Shown here: positions 1 through 8,771 of the stretch, in pieces
Layout of the letters: each line of letters opens with the position of its first letter
How positions within the stretch are numbered: the first letter of the stretch is position 1
NCBI RefSeq assembly: GCF_003121985.1
Contig: NZ_QEWP01000004.1
Location: 124,001-188,000, forward strand
Direction: 5' to 3'
DNA length: 64,000 nt
Source of the DNA: Marinilabilia rubra
Lineage (GTDB): Bacteria; Bacteroidota; Bacteroidia; Bacteroidales; Marinilabiliaceae
Position numbers and translations under genes: made by a program
Notes under the pieces: model-generated
Databases searched by the model: none
What the model was told of the DNA's origin: nothing
Seen by the model: only the letters and a program-made list of their open reading frames with translations

Positions 1-107
1 GAAAACAATACCACAAAAAACCTATAGATACCTCAATAATCAATAAGGAAAAGCAAATAAAGAAGAGAATACTAAACCAGAGAAAGAAGGATTTTTCTAT
101 ACTAAGT

Positions 108-144
108 GAAAAAAAACCGGCATTATCGCTGTGACAATGCCGGT
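108..144 (-). terminator. Rho-independent terminator facing left
   Basis: Nine-base arms ACCGGCATT and AATGCCGGT (116-124 and 136-144) form a hairpin. Read on the minus strand it is followed by a run of eight T. It would end leftward transcription, but the first minus-strand gene to the right (thrA) has its own terminator, so what it served is unclear. It may be a leftover from decayed sequence nearby. Confidence 0.6.
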
Positions 145-474
145 CAAACCTAAAATCTAATCTGTTCCGGGATTAGAGACTGTAAAAAATTATATTTTTT
201 ATAAAAGAATTTACTAAACTATTAATTGACGTTTGCTAGCAAAGAGCCTTCAATAATATTTTATGCATGAAACATATGAATATGTGTAATAAATATACAA
301 AACAAGTATAATGATCAACTTTTGATTTAGCACTTTCTTCGTACAAAACCATGACAAATGTAATTATTTTTTTTATAGAACTGACAAAAATCAATCACAA
401 TACAGAAAAATGCTGATTTTTAGAATGTATAAAAACAACAAAAAATGAATATGCCATCCCAAGCTGTTATTTTT
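145..474. other. AT-rich intergenic DNA, no gene seen
   Basis: About 330 bases of AT-rich sequence without a convincing reading frame or RNA. Positions 1-107 likewise show nothing recognisable. It adjoins a palindromic element and a kinase remnant, so it may be decayed DNA. Confidence 0.5.
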
Positions 475-644
475 CTAGTGTCAAGTCAAGTTTAGAATGC
501 ACTGTAAGCCGCCGCAATTTTTCACCTTGTGCAAATTCAACAAAAAAGTAAGCATAGCCGTAGCTACGTGAGTCTTTTTTTTGAGAAGCACAAGGTAGAA
601 AGAGCAAGGCTTGGGCCGTCAGACTATGCTTGACTTGACACTAG
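475..644. mobile_element. 170-bp palindromic MITE-like element
   Basis: Perfect 16-base terminal inverted repeats, CTAGTGTCAAGTCAAG at 475-490 and its complement at 629-644. An inner inverted pair (ACCTTGTGC and GCACAAGGT) shows that the unit can fold almost end to end. It has no coding capacity. The AGTGTC...GACACT ends resemble those of the 178-bp family found elsewhere in this window, so the two may use related transposases (inference). No unambiguous target duplication can be set because the outermost CTAG is itself palindromic. Confidence 0.65.
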
Positions 645-678
645 TAATTTGTAAACTTTTTATTCTGTGGAATTTTAA

Positions 679-897
679 ATGGAATTATTTTCCATTTATG
701 TAACTTATATTGAAAACTCTACATCCACGAAAGGAACTTATGGAGCAAAAGGATCAGGACCCGGAATGGCTATAACCACAGAATTTATAGAACAGCATCA
801 TGGAGAATTCGTTATTGAGGGCTTCCCGGGCAAAGGCAGCACATTTGCATTCACAATTCCTATAAAACCGGCCAAGGAAGCATCCCTGAAGTATTGA
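679..897 (+). pseudogene. Histidine-kinase ATPase-domain remnant
   Basis: The 72-codon frame matches only the last part of a HATPase_c domain. GSGPGMAITTEFIEQHHG corresponds to the G2 box and following helix of sensor kinases (usually GTGLGLAIxxxIVExHGG), and FPGKGSTFAFTIPI is the usual end of the domain. No dimerisation/phosphoacceptor domain, N box or G1 box precedes it. The first 22 or so residues do not look like a kinase, so the ATG is probably fortuitous. It lies 35 bp right of the palindromic element. A truncated relic is the simplest reading. A functional small protein is unlikely but not excluded. Confidence 0.65.
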
Positions 898-973
898 ATT
901 TCTTCTCCCCTTTTTTTACTTTGACTTAGCATTGAACGGTCAGATGCCTCGCGAGACTCTATATAAAATATTT

Positions 974-1046
974 GTTGAAGTAGCTCAGTTGGTGGAGCTT
1001 CATCTTCCCAAGCTGGGAGTCGCGGGTTCCAGTCCAGTTTTCCGCT
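974..1046 (+). tRNA. tRNA-Gly(CCC), degenerate, possible pseudogene
   Basis: A full tRNA layout can be drawn: acceptor 974-980 with 1039-1045, D stem GCTC/GAGC, anticodon CCC at 1007-1009 in loop TTCCCAA, and T loop TTCCAGT. It resembles bacterial tRNA-Gly. However, the acceptor stem (T976 with C1043), the anticodon stem (T1003 with C1013) and the T stem (a G with A1036) each carry a mismatch, plus several G-T pairs. The T loop has TTCC where TTCG/TTCA is expected. No CCA is encoded. It could be a decaying duplicate of a glycine tRNA or a weakly functional gene. A clean tRNA-Gly(GCC) lies at 9434-9506. Confidence 0.6.
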
Positions 1047-1058
1047 TCAGACAAAATA

Positions 1059-1096
1059 AAAAGCCATCTGAAAGTATTAACTTAAAGATGGCTTTT
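1059..1096. terminator. Bidirectional terminator
   Basis: Perfect 11-base arms AAAAGCCATCT (1059-1069) and AGATGGCTTTT (1086-1096), with T-rich sequence following on both strands. It lies between the degenerate tRNA and the end of thrA and can serve both. Confidence 0.75.
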
Positions 1097-1124
1097 GTAC
1101 TTCATGCCGGCAGAGAAATTTCAT

Positions 1125-3560
1125 CTAAACATTTGCGACTTTAATAATGTCGGCAAATACCCCTGCCGCTGTAACATCAGCACCTGCACCATATCCTTTT
1201 ATCTGCATGGGATGCTCATAATAATGTTCCGACCAGATTAAAACAATGTTGTTACTTCCTTCAAGTTCAAAAAACGGATGAGACTTATCAACCTCCATCA
1301 AACCAACTTTTGCCTTGCCATCGGAGGTGAGCTGTGCGCCATATCGCAATCTCTTGCCTTGCTCATTTGCTTTTTGGCGTTTTGCCTCAAATACGGGATC
1401 TAACTCTTTCACCTTATCCATAAATGCATCAAGAGTAGGCAGATCCAAATATTCCTGCGGTACAAAAGGGGCTACTTCCACATCAGCTTCTTCCAACCCG
1501 TAACCCGATTCCCGAGCAAGTATGAGAGATTTTCTTACAACATCGGTTCCACTCAGATCTACTCTTGGGTCAGGCTCGCTAAAGCCTTTTTCTTTGGCTT
1601 CTACAATAACTTCGGAGAGTGGCTTTTCCGCAGAAAGGGTGTTTACAATATAATTCAAAGTACCTGATAAGACTGCTTCGAGACGAACAATTTTATCGCC
1701 ACTACGCACCAGGTCATTAATAGGTGCAATAATAGGAAGCCCCGCTCCCACATTGGTTTCAAAAAAGAACTTAACACCTTTTTCACGTGCAGTATCTTTT
1801 AGTTTGCGATAAGTTTCGTATGATGAAGAACTTGCTATTTTATTGGCCGTAACAACAGATACATTGGCATCCAGAAGTGAATGATATATGCCAGCAACTT
1901 CCTCACTGGCACTGCAATCCACAAAAACAGAATTGGCAAGGTTCATTTCGATTATTCTGTCCCGAAAATCATGAACACTTCCTTCTATTCCTTCTTTCTC
2001 AAGCTTTTCAACAACAGATGATGCTTCCAGGCCTTCGGGATCAAGAACCATTCCCTTACTACCTGACAAACCTACAAGACGAACTTTGAGACTGTTTTCC
2101 TTCATCAGTTTTTCAGCCTGAGTTCCCACTTTGTTTATGAGTTTACTGCCTACCGTTCCTTTACCCACAAGGAAAAGATTTAAGCGGGAGTAATCCGACA
2201 AGAAGAAAGATTCGTGAATGACGTTTAAAGCCTTTTTAATATCCCTCTCTTTAATGACGAAAGAAATGTTAAGCTCTGAAGCTCCCTGGGCAATAGCAAA
2301 AACATTTACCCCGTTTTTTCCAACACTATTGAAGAGAAGTCCCGACATACCGGTGGAATGCTTCATATTCTCACCAACAATGGCAACCACCGCCATATGA
2401 TCATCCACAACAATGCTACTAATCTGCCGGTCTTCCAATTCGCGTTTAAATTCTTTCTCGATGGCAGCTTTGGCAAGATCAGTTTGACTACTATCAATAA
2501 CAATACTGATGCTGTTTTCAGATGAAGCCTGAGATATTAAAATAACATTTACTTCCTTTGCCGCCAGTGATGCAAATAATCGCATCGAAATACCTGTTAC
2601 TCCCACCATTCCAATTCCCTGAACGGTGAGTAAAGAAACATTTTTTATGGATGAGATGCCCTTAATCTGTTTTGGTCCTGATACTTCTTTAACTCCATCA
2701 ATGAGGGTTCCGGGAGCTTCGGGGTTAAAAGTATTCTTTATTGCTATGGGAATATTCTTCTGATAAACCGGCAAGATGGTTGGCGGATAAATCACTTTGG
2801 CGCCAAAATGAGACAACTCCATGGCTTCGGCATAACTGAGATGCCCGATTGAATATGCCCGGCTAATCACCCGAGGATCAGCAGTCATAAAACCATCCAC
2901 ATCAGTCCAAACTTCAAGCATATCTGCATCGAAAGCTGCAGCTAATAAAGAAGCCGTATAGTCCGAACCACCTCGTCCCAGAGTGGTATTTTCACCTTTC
3001 AGATTACTACTGATAAAACCTGGAAAAAGAGAACGTTTCCCAATATTTGGATAAACTTTGGAAAGCAATTTGTTCGTTGCCTCAAGATCTGCCTGGCTGC
3101 GGCCATACTCATAAAACGATTTGATGTACTCACGGCTATCGTACCATTGGGCCTCCAAAAACCGCGAAATTATTTTTGAGGAGAGCCGCTCTCCTATTCC
3201 TGAGATACTTTCCAGACTTTTGCGGCTTAGTTCACGAATAAGAAACACTCCTTTATTGATGGATCTCAGTTCGTCCAGTTCCGGAGCAATAAATTCAAGA
3301 ATTCCTTCAGCTTCATTGGGATTCAGAAATAACTCCAGAACAGTATTTTTATGATGCTCTATAATATTTTCAACAACATCAGTATACGCAGTATTTCCTT
3401 CGGCGGCCAAATTGGCAGCTTGAATAAGCTTATCCGTTATACCGCCCATGGCAGATACAACAATTACCGTCTGCTCTTCATTGGCATGAACAATTTCTTT
3501 TACTTTACGGATGCTTTCAACAGATCCGACTGAGGTGCCGCCAAATTTCAATACTTTCAT
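1125..3560 (-). CDS. thrA: Bifunctional aspartokinase I/homoserine dehydrogenase I
   Basis: Phosphorylates aspartate and later reduces aspartate semialdehyde to homoserine, the first and third steps toward threonine and methionine in the cytoplasm. The 811 residues are close to the usual length (about 820). The N-terminal kinase has KFGGTSVG at residues 5-12 and GRGGSDYTA near 196. Two ACT-type regulatory repeats follow (about 310-460). The dehydrogenase half has the dinucleotide motif GKGTVGSKL, the TANK motif and the SGTLNYI segment. The ACT region suggests threonine feedback (family knowledge). It stands alone: thrB and thrC are not adjacent, and a terminator follows the stop. The ATG at 3560 gives the canonical MKVLKFGGTSVG start. 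Confidence 0.97.
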   Translation of the reverse strand: MKVLKFGGTSVGSVESIRKVKEIVHANEEQTVIVVSAMGGITDKLIQAANLAAEGNTAYTDVVENIIEHHKNTVLELFLNPNEAEGILEFIAPELDELRSINKGVFLIRELSRKSLESISGIGERLSSKIISRFLEAQWYDSREYIKSFYEYGRSQADLEATNKLLSKVYPNIGKRSLFPGFISSNLKGENTTLGRGGSDYTASLLAAAFDADMLEVWTDVDGFMTADPRVISRAYSIGHLSYAEAMELSHFGAKVIYPPTILPVYQKNIPIAIKNTFNPEAPGTLIDGVKEVSGPKQIKGISSIKNVSLLTVQGIGMVGVTGISMRLFASLAAKEVNVILISQASSENSISIVIDSSQTDLAKAAIEKEFKRELEDRQISSIVVDDHMAVVAIVGENMKHSTGMSGLLFNSVGKNGVNVFAIAQGASELNISFVIKERDIKKALNVIHESFFLSDYSRLNLFLVGKGTVGSKLINKVGTQAEKLMKENSLKVRLVGLSGSKGMVLDPEGLEASSVVEKLEKEGIEGSVHDFRDRIIEMNLANSVFVDCSASEEVAGIYHSLLDANVSVVTANKIASSSSYETYRKLKDTAREKGVKFFFETNVGAGLPIIAPINDLVRSGDKIVRLEAVLSGTLNYIVNTLSAEKPLSEVIVEAKEKGFSEPDPRVDLSGTDVVRKSLILARESGYGLEEADVEVAPFVPQEYLDLPTLDAFMDKVKELDPVFEAKRQKANEQGKRLRYGAQLTSDGKAKVGLMEVDKSHPFFELEGSNNIVLIWSEHYYEHPMQIKGYGAGADVTAAGVFADIIKVANV

Positions 3561-3673
3561 GAATCTTTGTTTTTCCTTGAATTATAATTTCTTAGTGCGA
3601 AAAAAAAGCTCCAGAAATGCTGAAAAAACGTTTAAAATCTATTCAGCTACAGAGCTTATTCATTAATGATTAA

Positions 3674-3681
3674 CAAATGTA
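3674..3681 (-). promoter_or_regulatory. Candidate thrA promoter, -7 box
   Basis: On the minus strand TACATTTG fits the Bacteroidota -7 consensus TAnnTTTG. The -33 region is poor. It would give a leader of roughly 105 nt. I saw no threonine-rich leader peptide in that leader. Confidence 0.35.
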
Positions 3682-3782
3682 GGAAAAAAAGAGAGGAAAA
3701 CATGATAAATGTTAGCGGAAAGGCATTTTTATTAAGAAAACAAAAGCCAATCGCTCTCAAAAATCACATTCTTAAACCAAAC

Positions 3783-4700
3783 CTACCATTTTATAGTGTC
3801 CCGGCTGAATCTTTTTGGAACAAAAGTTTGACCATTGCCATGATAATGCCACAATTCAGTGATTCCTGAATTTTCAACCATTTCCAATATCTCTTTAAAA
3901 CCGGAAAGTAGTTTATCAGGATGATGAGCATCACTATTCAAAGTAACCGGAATTTTTTCTTCCCCCATCCATCGGAAATGATCACGCGAAGGAAAAGAAA
4001 AGTCGGCCCGCTCAAAGTATTTGGTATTAATCTCAACAACAACTCCCTTTTCAGCTGCCAGCTTCATGGTACTTCTAACCTCGTCTAAATACCATTTGTC
4101 TTTCTCATCAAAAAAGAACCGGTTTCTGTTGTGCATTCTGATCTTATCCATATGTCCCAGTATATGAGGCGGCTCATTGGCAATCATTTCTTTCTGGAGT
4201 TCAAAATATCTTTTTACTAACTTTTGGATATCTCCGCCAAAAATCTGATTCAATCCTCTTGTAAAATCTTCGGTAGAATCATCTATTGAGAAATGTGTAC
4301 CATCATCATAAGCCTCCACAAAATGGACAGAACCAACAATATAATCGAGATTTGCATTAACAACACGTTGATGAGACGGACCAGCCTCCCCGGGAATGTA
4401 ATCAACTTCCATAGAGGTTAAAAGCTTTATCCTCTCCTTATATTTTTCCTTCAGGTGCGACAAAACTTTAAGATATTCAGAAAGCTTTTCCTCTTTCATG
4501 TTCCAGTCAGTATCGAAGCCAACTGGTGCATGACTCGAAATTCCGAGCACCGTCATACCCCATTCTATAGCTTTTTTTACATATACCTCAGGCTCTTGTT
4601 TTCCGTCACAAAAGAAGCAATGCCCATGATAATTAGCCCAATTCTTAAGTGAATGACTATTGTCGTGTAAAGAATCTTGCATTATTATTCCCTTTTTCAT
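3783..4700 (-). CDS. PHP-family histidinol-phosphatase-like hydrolase
   Basis: A metal-dependent PHP-domain phosphoesterase of the HisJ/HisK type, which in other bacteria removes phosphate from histidinol phosphate. Visible metal-ligand motifs: NYHGHCFFCDG near the N-terminus, SSHAP, an E in TSMEVDY, GSVHF, GHMDK, and NSDAHHPDKL near the C-terminus. At 305 residues it is slightly longer than typical HisJ (about 270). A second Met at residue 7 (4682) is an equally plausible start. It is not in a his operon: the neighbours are thrA and the divergent prfC. So the natural substrate is inferred from the family only. Confidence 0.85.
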   Translation of the reverse strand: MKKGIIMQDSLHDNSHSLKNWANYHGHCFFCDGKQEPEVYVKKAIEWGMTVLGISSHAPVGFDTDWNMKEEKLSEYLKVLSHLKEKYKERIKLLTSMEVDYIPGEAGPSHQRVVNANLDYIVGSVHFVEAYDDGTHFSIDDSTEDFTRGLNQIFGGDIQKLVKRYFELQKEMIANEPPHILGHMDKIRMHNRNRFFFDEKDKWYLDEVRSTMKLAAEKGVVVEINTKYFERADFSFPSRDHFRWMGEEKIPVTLNSDAHHPDKLLSGFKEILEMVENSGITELWHYHGNGQTFVPKRFSRDTIKW

Positions 4701-4766
4701 GATTAAACAAAGTAAAGCATAAAAGCATCAAAGCGCAAAACACATATACAAAACACTCAAATTAGC

Positions 4767-4796
4767 TTTGGGGTTTAATTTCATTGACTAATTTTG
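4767..4796 (+). promoter_or_regulatory. prfC promoter
   Basis: TTTG at 4767-4770 and TAATTTTG at 4789-4796 are separated by 18 nt, a textbook Bacteroidota sigma promoter (-33 TTTG, -7 TAnnTTTG). The predicted transcription start is near 4802, giving a leader of only about 17 nt before the prfC ATG. Confidence 0.75.
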
Positions 4797-4818
4797 CAAC
4801 CTGAAATATATTCTTACG

Positions 4819-6393
4819 ATGGCATTTAAAGAAGAAATACAACGTCGCCGTACATTCGGCATTGTCAGTCACCCTGATGCAGGAAAAACGACCCTTACGG
4901 AGAAGTTCCTCCTTTTTGGCGGAGCTATTCATGTTGCAGGAGCTGTAAAGTCTAATAAAATAAAAAAGACCGCAACTTCCGATTTTATGGAAATTGAGAA
5001 GCAGCGTGGTATCTCTGTAGCCACATCGGTTATGGGCTTTGAATACAAAGGTTACAAGGTTAACATCCTTGACACACCAGGTCACCAGGACTTTGCTGAA
5101 GACACATATCGTACATTGACCGCTGTAGATAGTGTAATAATCGTTATTGATGCGGCAAAAGGTGTTGAGGCCCAAACTCGTAAGCTCATGGAGGTTTGTC
5201 GGATGCGCAACACTCCGGTAATTGTTTTTGTTAACAAGATGGACCGTCCGTCCAGAGATCCATATGAGATTTTAGACGAAATTGAAGAAGAACTCAAAAT
5301 AGAGGTACGACCATTGAGTTGGCCCATTGGCAATGGCCCTGACTTTAAAGGTGTTTACAACCTCTTTGAGCAAAGCCTTTATCTTTTTACACCTAACAAG
5401 CAAACGCTGGAGGAAGGTATTAGTCTGGATGTAAATGATGGCAAACTTGCTGATGAAATTGGTAAAAGTTCTGCCGAAGAGTTGAGGGAAGAACTGGAAT
5501 TAGTGAATGGTGTTTATCCCGAATTTGATAAATCCCCTTACCTCGAAGGGAAGGTAGCTCCTGTATTTTTTGGAAGTGCTTTAAATAACTTTGGTGTTCG
5601 TGAGTTGTTACACTGCTTTCTTGAAATTGCCCCTTCGCCCCGTCCATCTGTTACTGAAGAGCGGGAAGTACAGCCATCAGAAGAAAAATTCAGTGGTTTC
5701 GTTTTTAAGATTCATGCCAACATGGATCCCAATCACAGAAACCGTTTGGCCTTCGTGAAAATTTGTTCAGGTCATTTTCAAAGAAACACCAATTACAAGC
5801 ATGTGCGACTGGGAAAACAGATGAAGTTCAGCAGTCCTACTGCATTTATGGCCGAAAAAAAATCCATTGTGGATGAAGCTTTTCCAGGTGATATAATTGG
5901 CATTCCGGATTCAGGAAATTTCAAAATCGGAGACAGTCTAAGCGAAAATGAGCCCCTTCATTTTAAGGGCCTTCCAAGTTTTTCTCCCGAGCTATTCCGC
6001 TATATAGAAAATGCTGATCCTATGAAATCCAAGCAATTGGCAAAAGGTATTGATCAGTTGATGGATGAAGGAGTGGCGCAGCTTTTTGTGAGTCAGTTTA
6101 ACGGGCGTAAAGTAATAGGAACGGTAGGTGCATTACAATTTGAAGTGATTCAATATCGCTTATTGCATGAATATGGCGCCTCTTGTCGTTACGAGCCAAT
6201 AAATCTATACAAAGCCTGTTGGCTTGAATCGGATGACGAAACAGAGCTTCAGGATTTCAAAAAGCGTAAAAACCAATATATGGCCAAAGATAAGTTTGGA
6301 CGTGACGTGTTTTTAGCCGACTCTTCTTATATGCTTGATATGGCCCGCGAAAACTTCAAGAATATAAAGTTTCACTTTAGCACTGAATTCTAA
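4819..6393 (+). CDS. prfC: Peptide chain release factor 3 (RF3)
   Basis: A ribosome-associated GTPase that recycles RF1/RF2 after peptide release. The 524 residues match the family (E. coli 529). GTPase motifs are clear: [13 protein letters not shown] (G1, about residues 17-29), [10 protein letters not shown] (G2), DTPGHQDF (G3) and NKMDR (G4). An EF-Tu-like beta-barrel domain II follows, then the RF3 C-terminal domain (about 390-524). The gene is monocistronic, between a strong promoter and a hairpin. It is divergent from the PHP phosphatase. Confidence 0.97.
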   Translation: MAFKEEIQRRRTFGIVSHPDAGKTTLTEKFLLFGGAIHVAGAVKSNKIKKTATSDFMEIEKQRGISVATSVMGFEYKGYKVNILDTPGHQDFAEDTYRTLTAVDSVIIVIDAAKGVEAQTRKLMEVCRMRNTPVIVFVNKMDRPSRDPYEILDEIEEELKIEVRPLSWPIGNGPDFKGVYNLFEQSLYLFTPNKQTLEEGISLDVNDGKLADEIGKSSAEELREELELVNGVYPEFDKSPYLEGKVAPVFFGSALNNFGVRELLHCFLEIAPSPRPSVTEEREVQPSEEKFSGFVFKIHANMDPNHRNRLAFVKICSGHFQRNTNYKHVRLGKQMKFSSPTAFMAEKKSIVDEAFPGDIIGIPDSGNFKIGDSLSENEPLHFKGLPSFSPELFRYIENADPMKSKQLAKGIDQLMDEGVAQLFVSQFNGRKVIGTVGALQFEVIQYRLLHEYGASCRYEPINLYKACWLESDDETELQDFKKRKNQYMAKDKFGRDVFLADSSYMLDMARENFKNIKFHFSTEF

Positions 6394-6403
6394 AAATAAC
6401 CGT

Positions 6404-6441
6404 GTGCCTTCCATCCAGAACATCTTCTGGATGGAAGGCAC
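6404..6441 (+). terminator. Long perfect hairpin after prfC
   Basis: Perfect 16-base arms (GTGCCTTCCATCCAGA at 6404-6419, complement at 6426-6441) with a six-base loop, starting 10 bp after the prfC stop. The following sequence lacks a good T tract. It may act as a weak terminator or a transcript-stabilising 3' structure. Confidence 0.55.
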
Positions 6442-6636
6442 AATTACATACAACTCTTCACAATTTTTTTCTTCCCACCTATTTTCAAATCATTGGCTTT
6501 GTTCTAAATTTAACCCCATCGTATTTCCTGCTATGAGACTGATTATGTGGTTTTACCATCAATCGTTATCAAATGAAAGGAAATAGGCTGAAACTCAACC
6601 TAATCAACCAATTTTATCACATTCAAATCGCAATCA

Positions 6637-7215
6637 ATGCTTACTGAAGGTTTTTGGTATACCTGGATATTGATCCCTGCCCTCATCTTTTTTGCAAGAG
6701 TGGCAGATGTCAGCATAGGAACCATACGTATTGTTTTTATATCCAAAGGATTAAAGATACTTGCTCCGGTATTGGGATTCTTTGAAATCCTTATTTGGCT
6801 CCTGGCCATGACAAAAGTGTTTGAAAATCTGGATAACTGGCTCTATTTTATCGCTTATTCAGCCGGTTTTGCCGCGGGGAATTACATAGGACTTCTTATA
6901 GAAGAAAAACTGGCCATAGGCTATGTTAATCTTCAGATTATTACGCAAAATTCCGGAATTGAGTTGGCTCAGAAATTATCTGAAAGAGGTTTCGGGGTAA
7001 CCTGGCATGATGCATTCGGCTCCAGAGGAAAAGTAACCGTGATTTACTGTGTAAGTAAACGTTCCAATTTTGAACTGGCTACAGGTATAATTAAAAAGAG
7101 CAATCCAAAGGCGTTTTACACAATTGAAGACGTCCGGTATGCCAACCAGGGAGTGCATCCTTTGCCCGCTATGCAACGTGGATTTGTGCAATTTCCACGG
7201 AGAAAAGGAAAATAA
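6637..7215 (+). CDS. UPF0316 membrane protein (DUF5698/DUF2179)
   Basis: A 192-residue protein of the UPF0316 family, whose biochemical role is unknown. The first 90 or so residues contain about three hydrophobic membrane segments, including WILIPALIFFARVADVSIGT and the LGFFEILIWLLAMTKVF region, with the conserved ARVxDVSIGTxR motif of DUF5698. The C-terminal half is a soluble DUF2179 domain (about 95-170), a fold also found in YitT-type proteins and thought to bind ligands. It converges with the downstream exonuclease gene, leaving only 5 bp between the stops. Confidence 0.85.
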   Translation: MLTEGFWYTWILIPALIFFARVADVSIGTIRIVFISKGLKILAPVLGFFEILIWLLAMTKVFENLDNWLYFIAYSAGFAAGNYIGLLIEEKLAIGYVNLQIITQNSGIELAQKLSERGFGVTWHDAFGSRGKVTVIYCVSKRSNFELATGIIKKSNPKAFYTIEDVRYANQGVHPLPAMQRGFVQFPRRKGK

Positions 7216-7220
7216 ACAAT

Positions 7221-8600
7221 TTAGTATTTTAGGATTTTAACACGGCTGGAAGACTTTTTTACAAGATATGAGCGCACAATCTGCCGGGTATCTCGGTTGT
7301 CGACACCTCCGACAACAAAGCCTTCCAGTTCTGAAGGATGTGTTATAGTATCCTCCTCGCTCAACCATCCAAAGCCACGAAGTACATTTTTTTCAATCCA
7401 CACAAAAGATTTTTCTCCAGCTTTTCTTCCTTCATCGAAAATCACAAAATTGGGAGATGAAAAATTCAGATCATCAATCATTTGTTGAACTCTCTTATTA
7501 TAAAGATCTGATGGTTCTTCGCCTGTACACGCCCCTTTACATTGATCTACCGAATAGTTGAAACATGGCCCTTGTTTGTTCTCTAACCCGCATAATTGGC
7601 GGCATAATTCATATTTCTCAACCCAATTAGACAACATGCTGACCGCATTGTCTTTCGAAGAGAAGGCATCCAATGGTTGTCGTGTGTTACTATTGACTCT
7701 GTCTATGAGGAAGCGGTAATAACCCTTTTGATCTTTAAAGGAGAAAACACCCCAATTGAATCGGGTTTTACGGCCGGCCCGGTTAAACAGAGGCTTTTGT
7801 TCCTTTATTTCATCCGACTCCCTTAATAACGCGACCAGTTCACTTCCGGTTACCTCATAAGAAACATCAGTGAGCTGTTCCTTCATCCTGAGCCCCCTCT
7901 TTCCTTTTGCTCCCAGGTGAGAAAGCACTCGTTTCCGCACATTTCGGCTTTTTCCAATATAAATAACTTCATTATTGGCATTGTGAAAAAAGTAAATTCC
8001 TGGAGTTTCGGGCAACCTTCGGATCTTTTTCATATCAAGCTCCGCATTAATCCCTTTTAAATCAAGATCGTCCTCTGGAAGAATGAAATCGCCCTTTATC
8101 TCGAAAAGATGCCTTAAAAGCAGTGCTGTTGCATGAGCATCCCCCCCGGCGCGGTGCCGATCTGATAAAGGAATCCTTAATTCCTGACATAACTGTCCAA
8201 GACTATAGGATCGATGCCCCGGTATAACTTTCCTGGAAAGTCTGACGGTACACATCACCTCTCGATTGTAATCATATCCTAACCCCTCAAATTCTTTTTT
8301 TACAAACGAGTAATCAAAAGGAGCATTGTGGGCAACAAAAACCGAGTCTTCAGTTATTTCGACCACTTTCTTCGCAATTTCAAAGAAACGGGGAGCTTCA
8401 GCTACCATTTCATTTGTAATACCTGTAAGCCGGCTAATGTAAGGAGGAATGTAACACTCAGGATTGACCAGACTTACAAATTTATCAATGATTTCCTCGC
8501 CTTCCATCAAGTAGACAGCAATCTCTGTAATACGCCCCACCCCTGCTTTTCCACCGGTGGTCTCGACATCAATAACAGAATATTTTGGCAGCTGATTCAT
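7221..8600 (-). CDS. DEDDh exonuclease fused to UvrC-like GIY-YIG endonuclease
   Basis: A two-enzyme DNA-repair protein of 459 residues. Residues 1-175 are a DnaQ/Pol III epsilon-type 3'-5' exonuclease: VIDVETTGG (Exo I), HNAPFDYSF (Exo II), and HRAGGDAHAT with the H-D pair (Exo III). From about residue 197 a GIY-YIG nuclease domain begins (PGIYFFHNANNEVIYIGKS, then R). A C-terminal region with several Cys (CRQLCG, CFNYSVDQCKGAC) resembles the cysteine-rich part of UvrC/Cho homologues. This fusion is known in Bacteroidota and actinobacteria. A Cho-like incision role with end trimming is inferred. It stands alone, with no uvr genes nearby. Confidence 0.88.
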   Translation of the reverse strand: MNQLPKYSVIDVETTGGKAGVGRITEIAVYLMEGEEIIDKFVSLVNPECYIPPYISRLTGITNEMVAEAPRFFEIAKKVVEITEDSVFVAHNAPFDYSFVKKEFEGLGYDYNREVMCTVRLSRKVIPGHRSYSLGQLCQELRIPLSDRHRAGGDAHATALLLRHLFEIKGDFILPEDDLDLKGINAELDMKKIRRLPETPGIYFFHNANNEVIYIGKSRNVRKRVLSHLGAKGKRGLRMKEQLTDVSYEVTGSELVALLRESDEIKEQKPLFNRAGRKTRFNWGVFSFKDQKGYYRFLIDRVNSNTRQPLDAFSSKDNAVSMLSNWVEKYELCRQLCGLENKQGPCFNYSVDQCKGACTGEEPSDLYNKRVQQMIDDLNFSSPNFVIFDEGRKAGEKSFVWIEKNVLRGFGWLSEEDTITHPSELEGFVVGGVDNRDTRQIVRSYLVKKSSSRVKILKY

Positions 8601-8756
8601 AATAGCAAAAATATTAAAATCCCGGGAAAACGAATTTTAAAAACAAAAATAACCTGCTTCAACGTTTTGTCCCTAACATTCAGCGACATTGATTTAATTC
8701 TTCTAAATTAACACTCAAAAAGAAAGTAAAAGCTTGCATAGAAGGCTGCTTTAAGC

Positions 8757-8764
8757 TACTTTTG
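8757..8764 (+). promoter_or_regulatory. Promoter -7 box for the 6S-like RNA
   Basis: TACTTTTG fits TAnnTTTG exactly. A weak CTTG lies about 19-20 nt upstream as the -33 element. The predicted transcription start is about 8771, just ahead of the folded RNA. Confidence 0.6.
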
Positions 8765-8771
8765 TATTAGA

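Noticed and set aside
932-1144. 70-codon frame containing VAQLVELHLPKLGVAGSSPV
   Set aside because: It is a translation of the degenerate tRNA-Gly, a known artefact of tRNA DNA.
3561-3782. Threonine attenuator ahead of thrA
   Set aside because: No Thr/Ile-rich leader peptide or terminator hairpin was visible.
3666-3869. 67-codon plus frame upstream of thrA
   Set aside because: It overlaps the 3' end of the PHP gene and the thrA promoter region, with no family match.
4762-5175. 137-codon minus frame over the start of prfC
   Set aside because: Shadow of the strongly conserved prfC sequence; composition is not protein-like.
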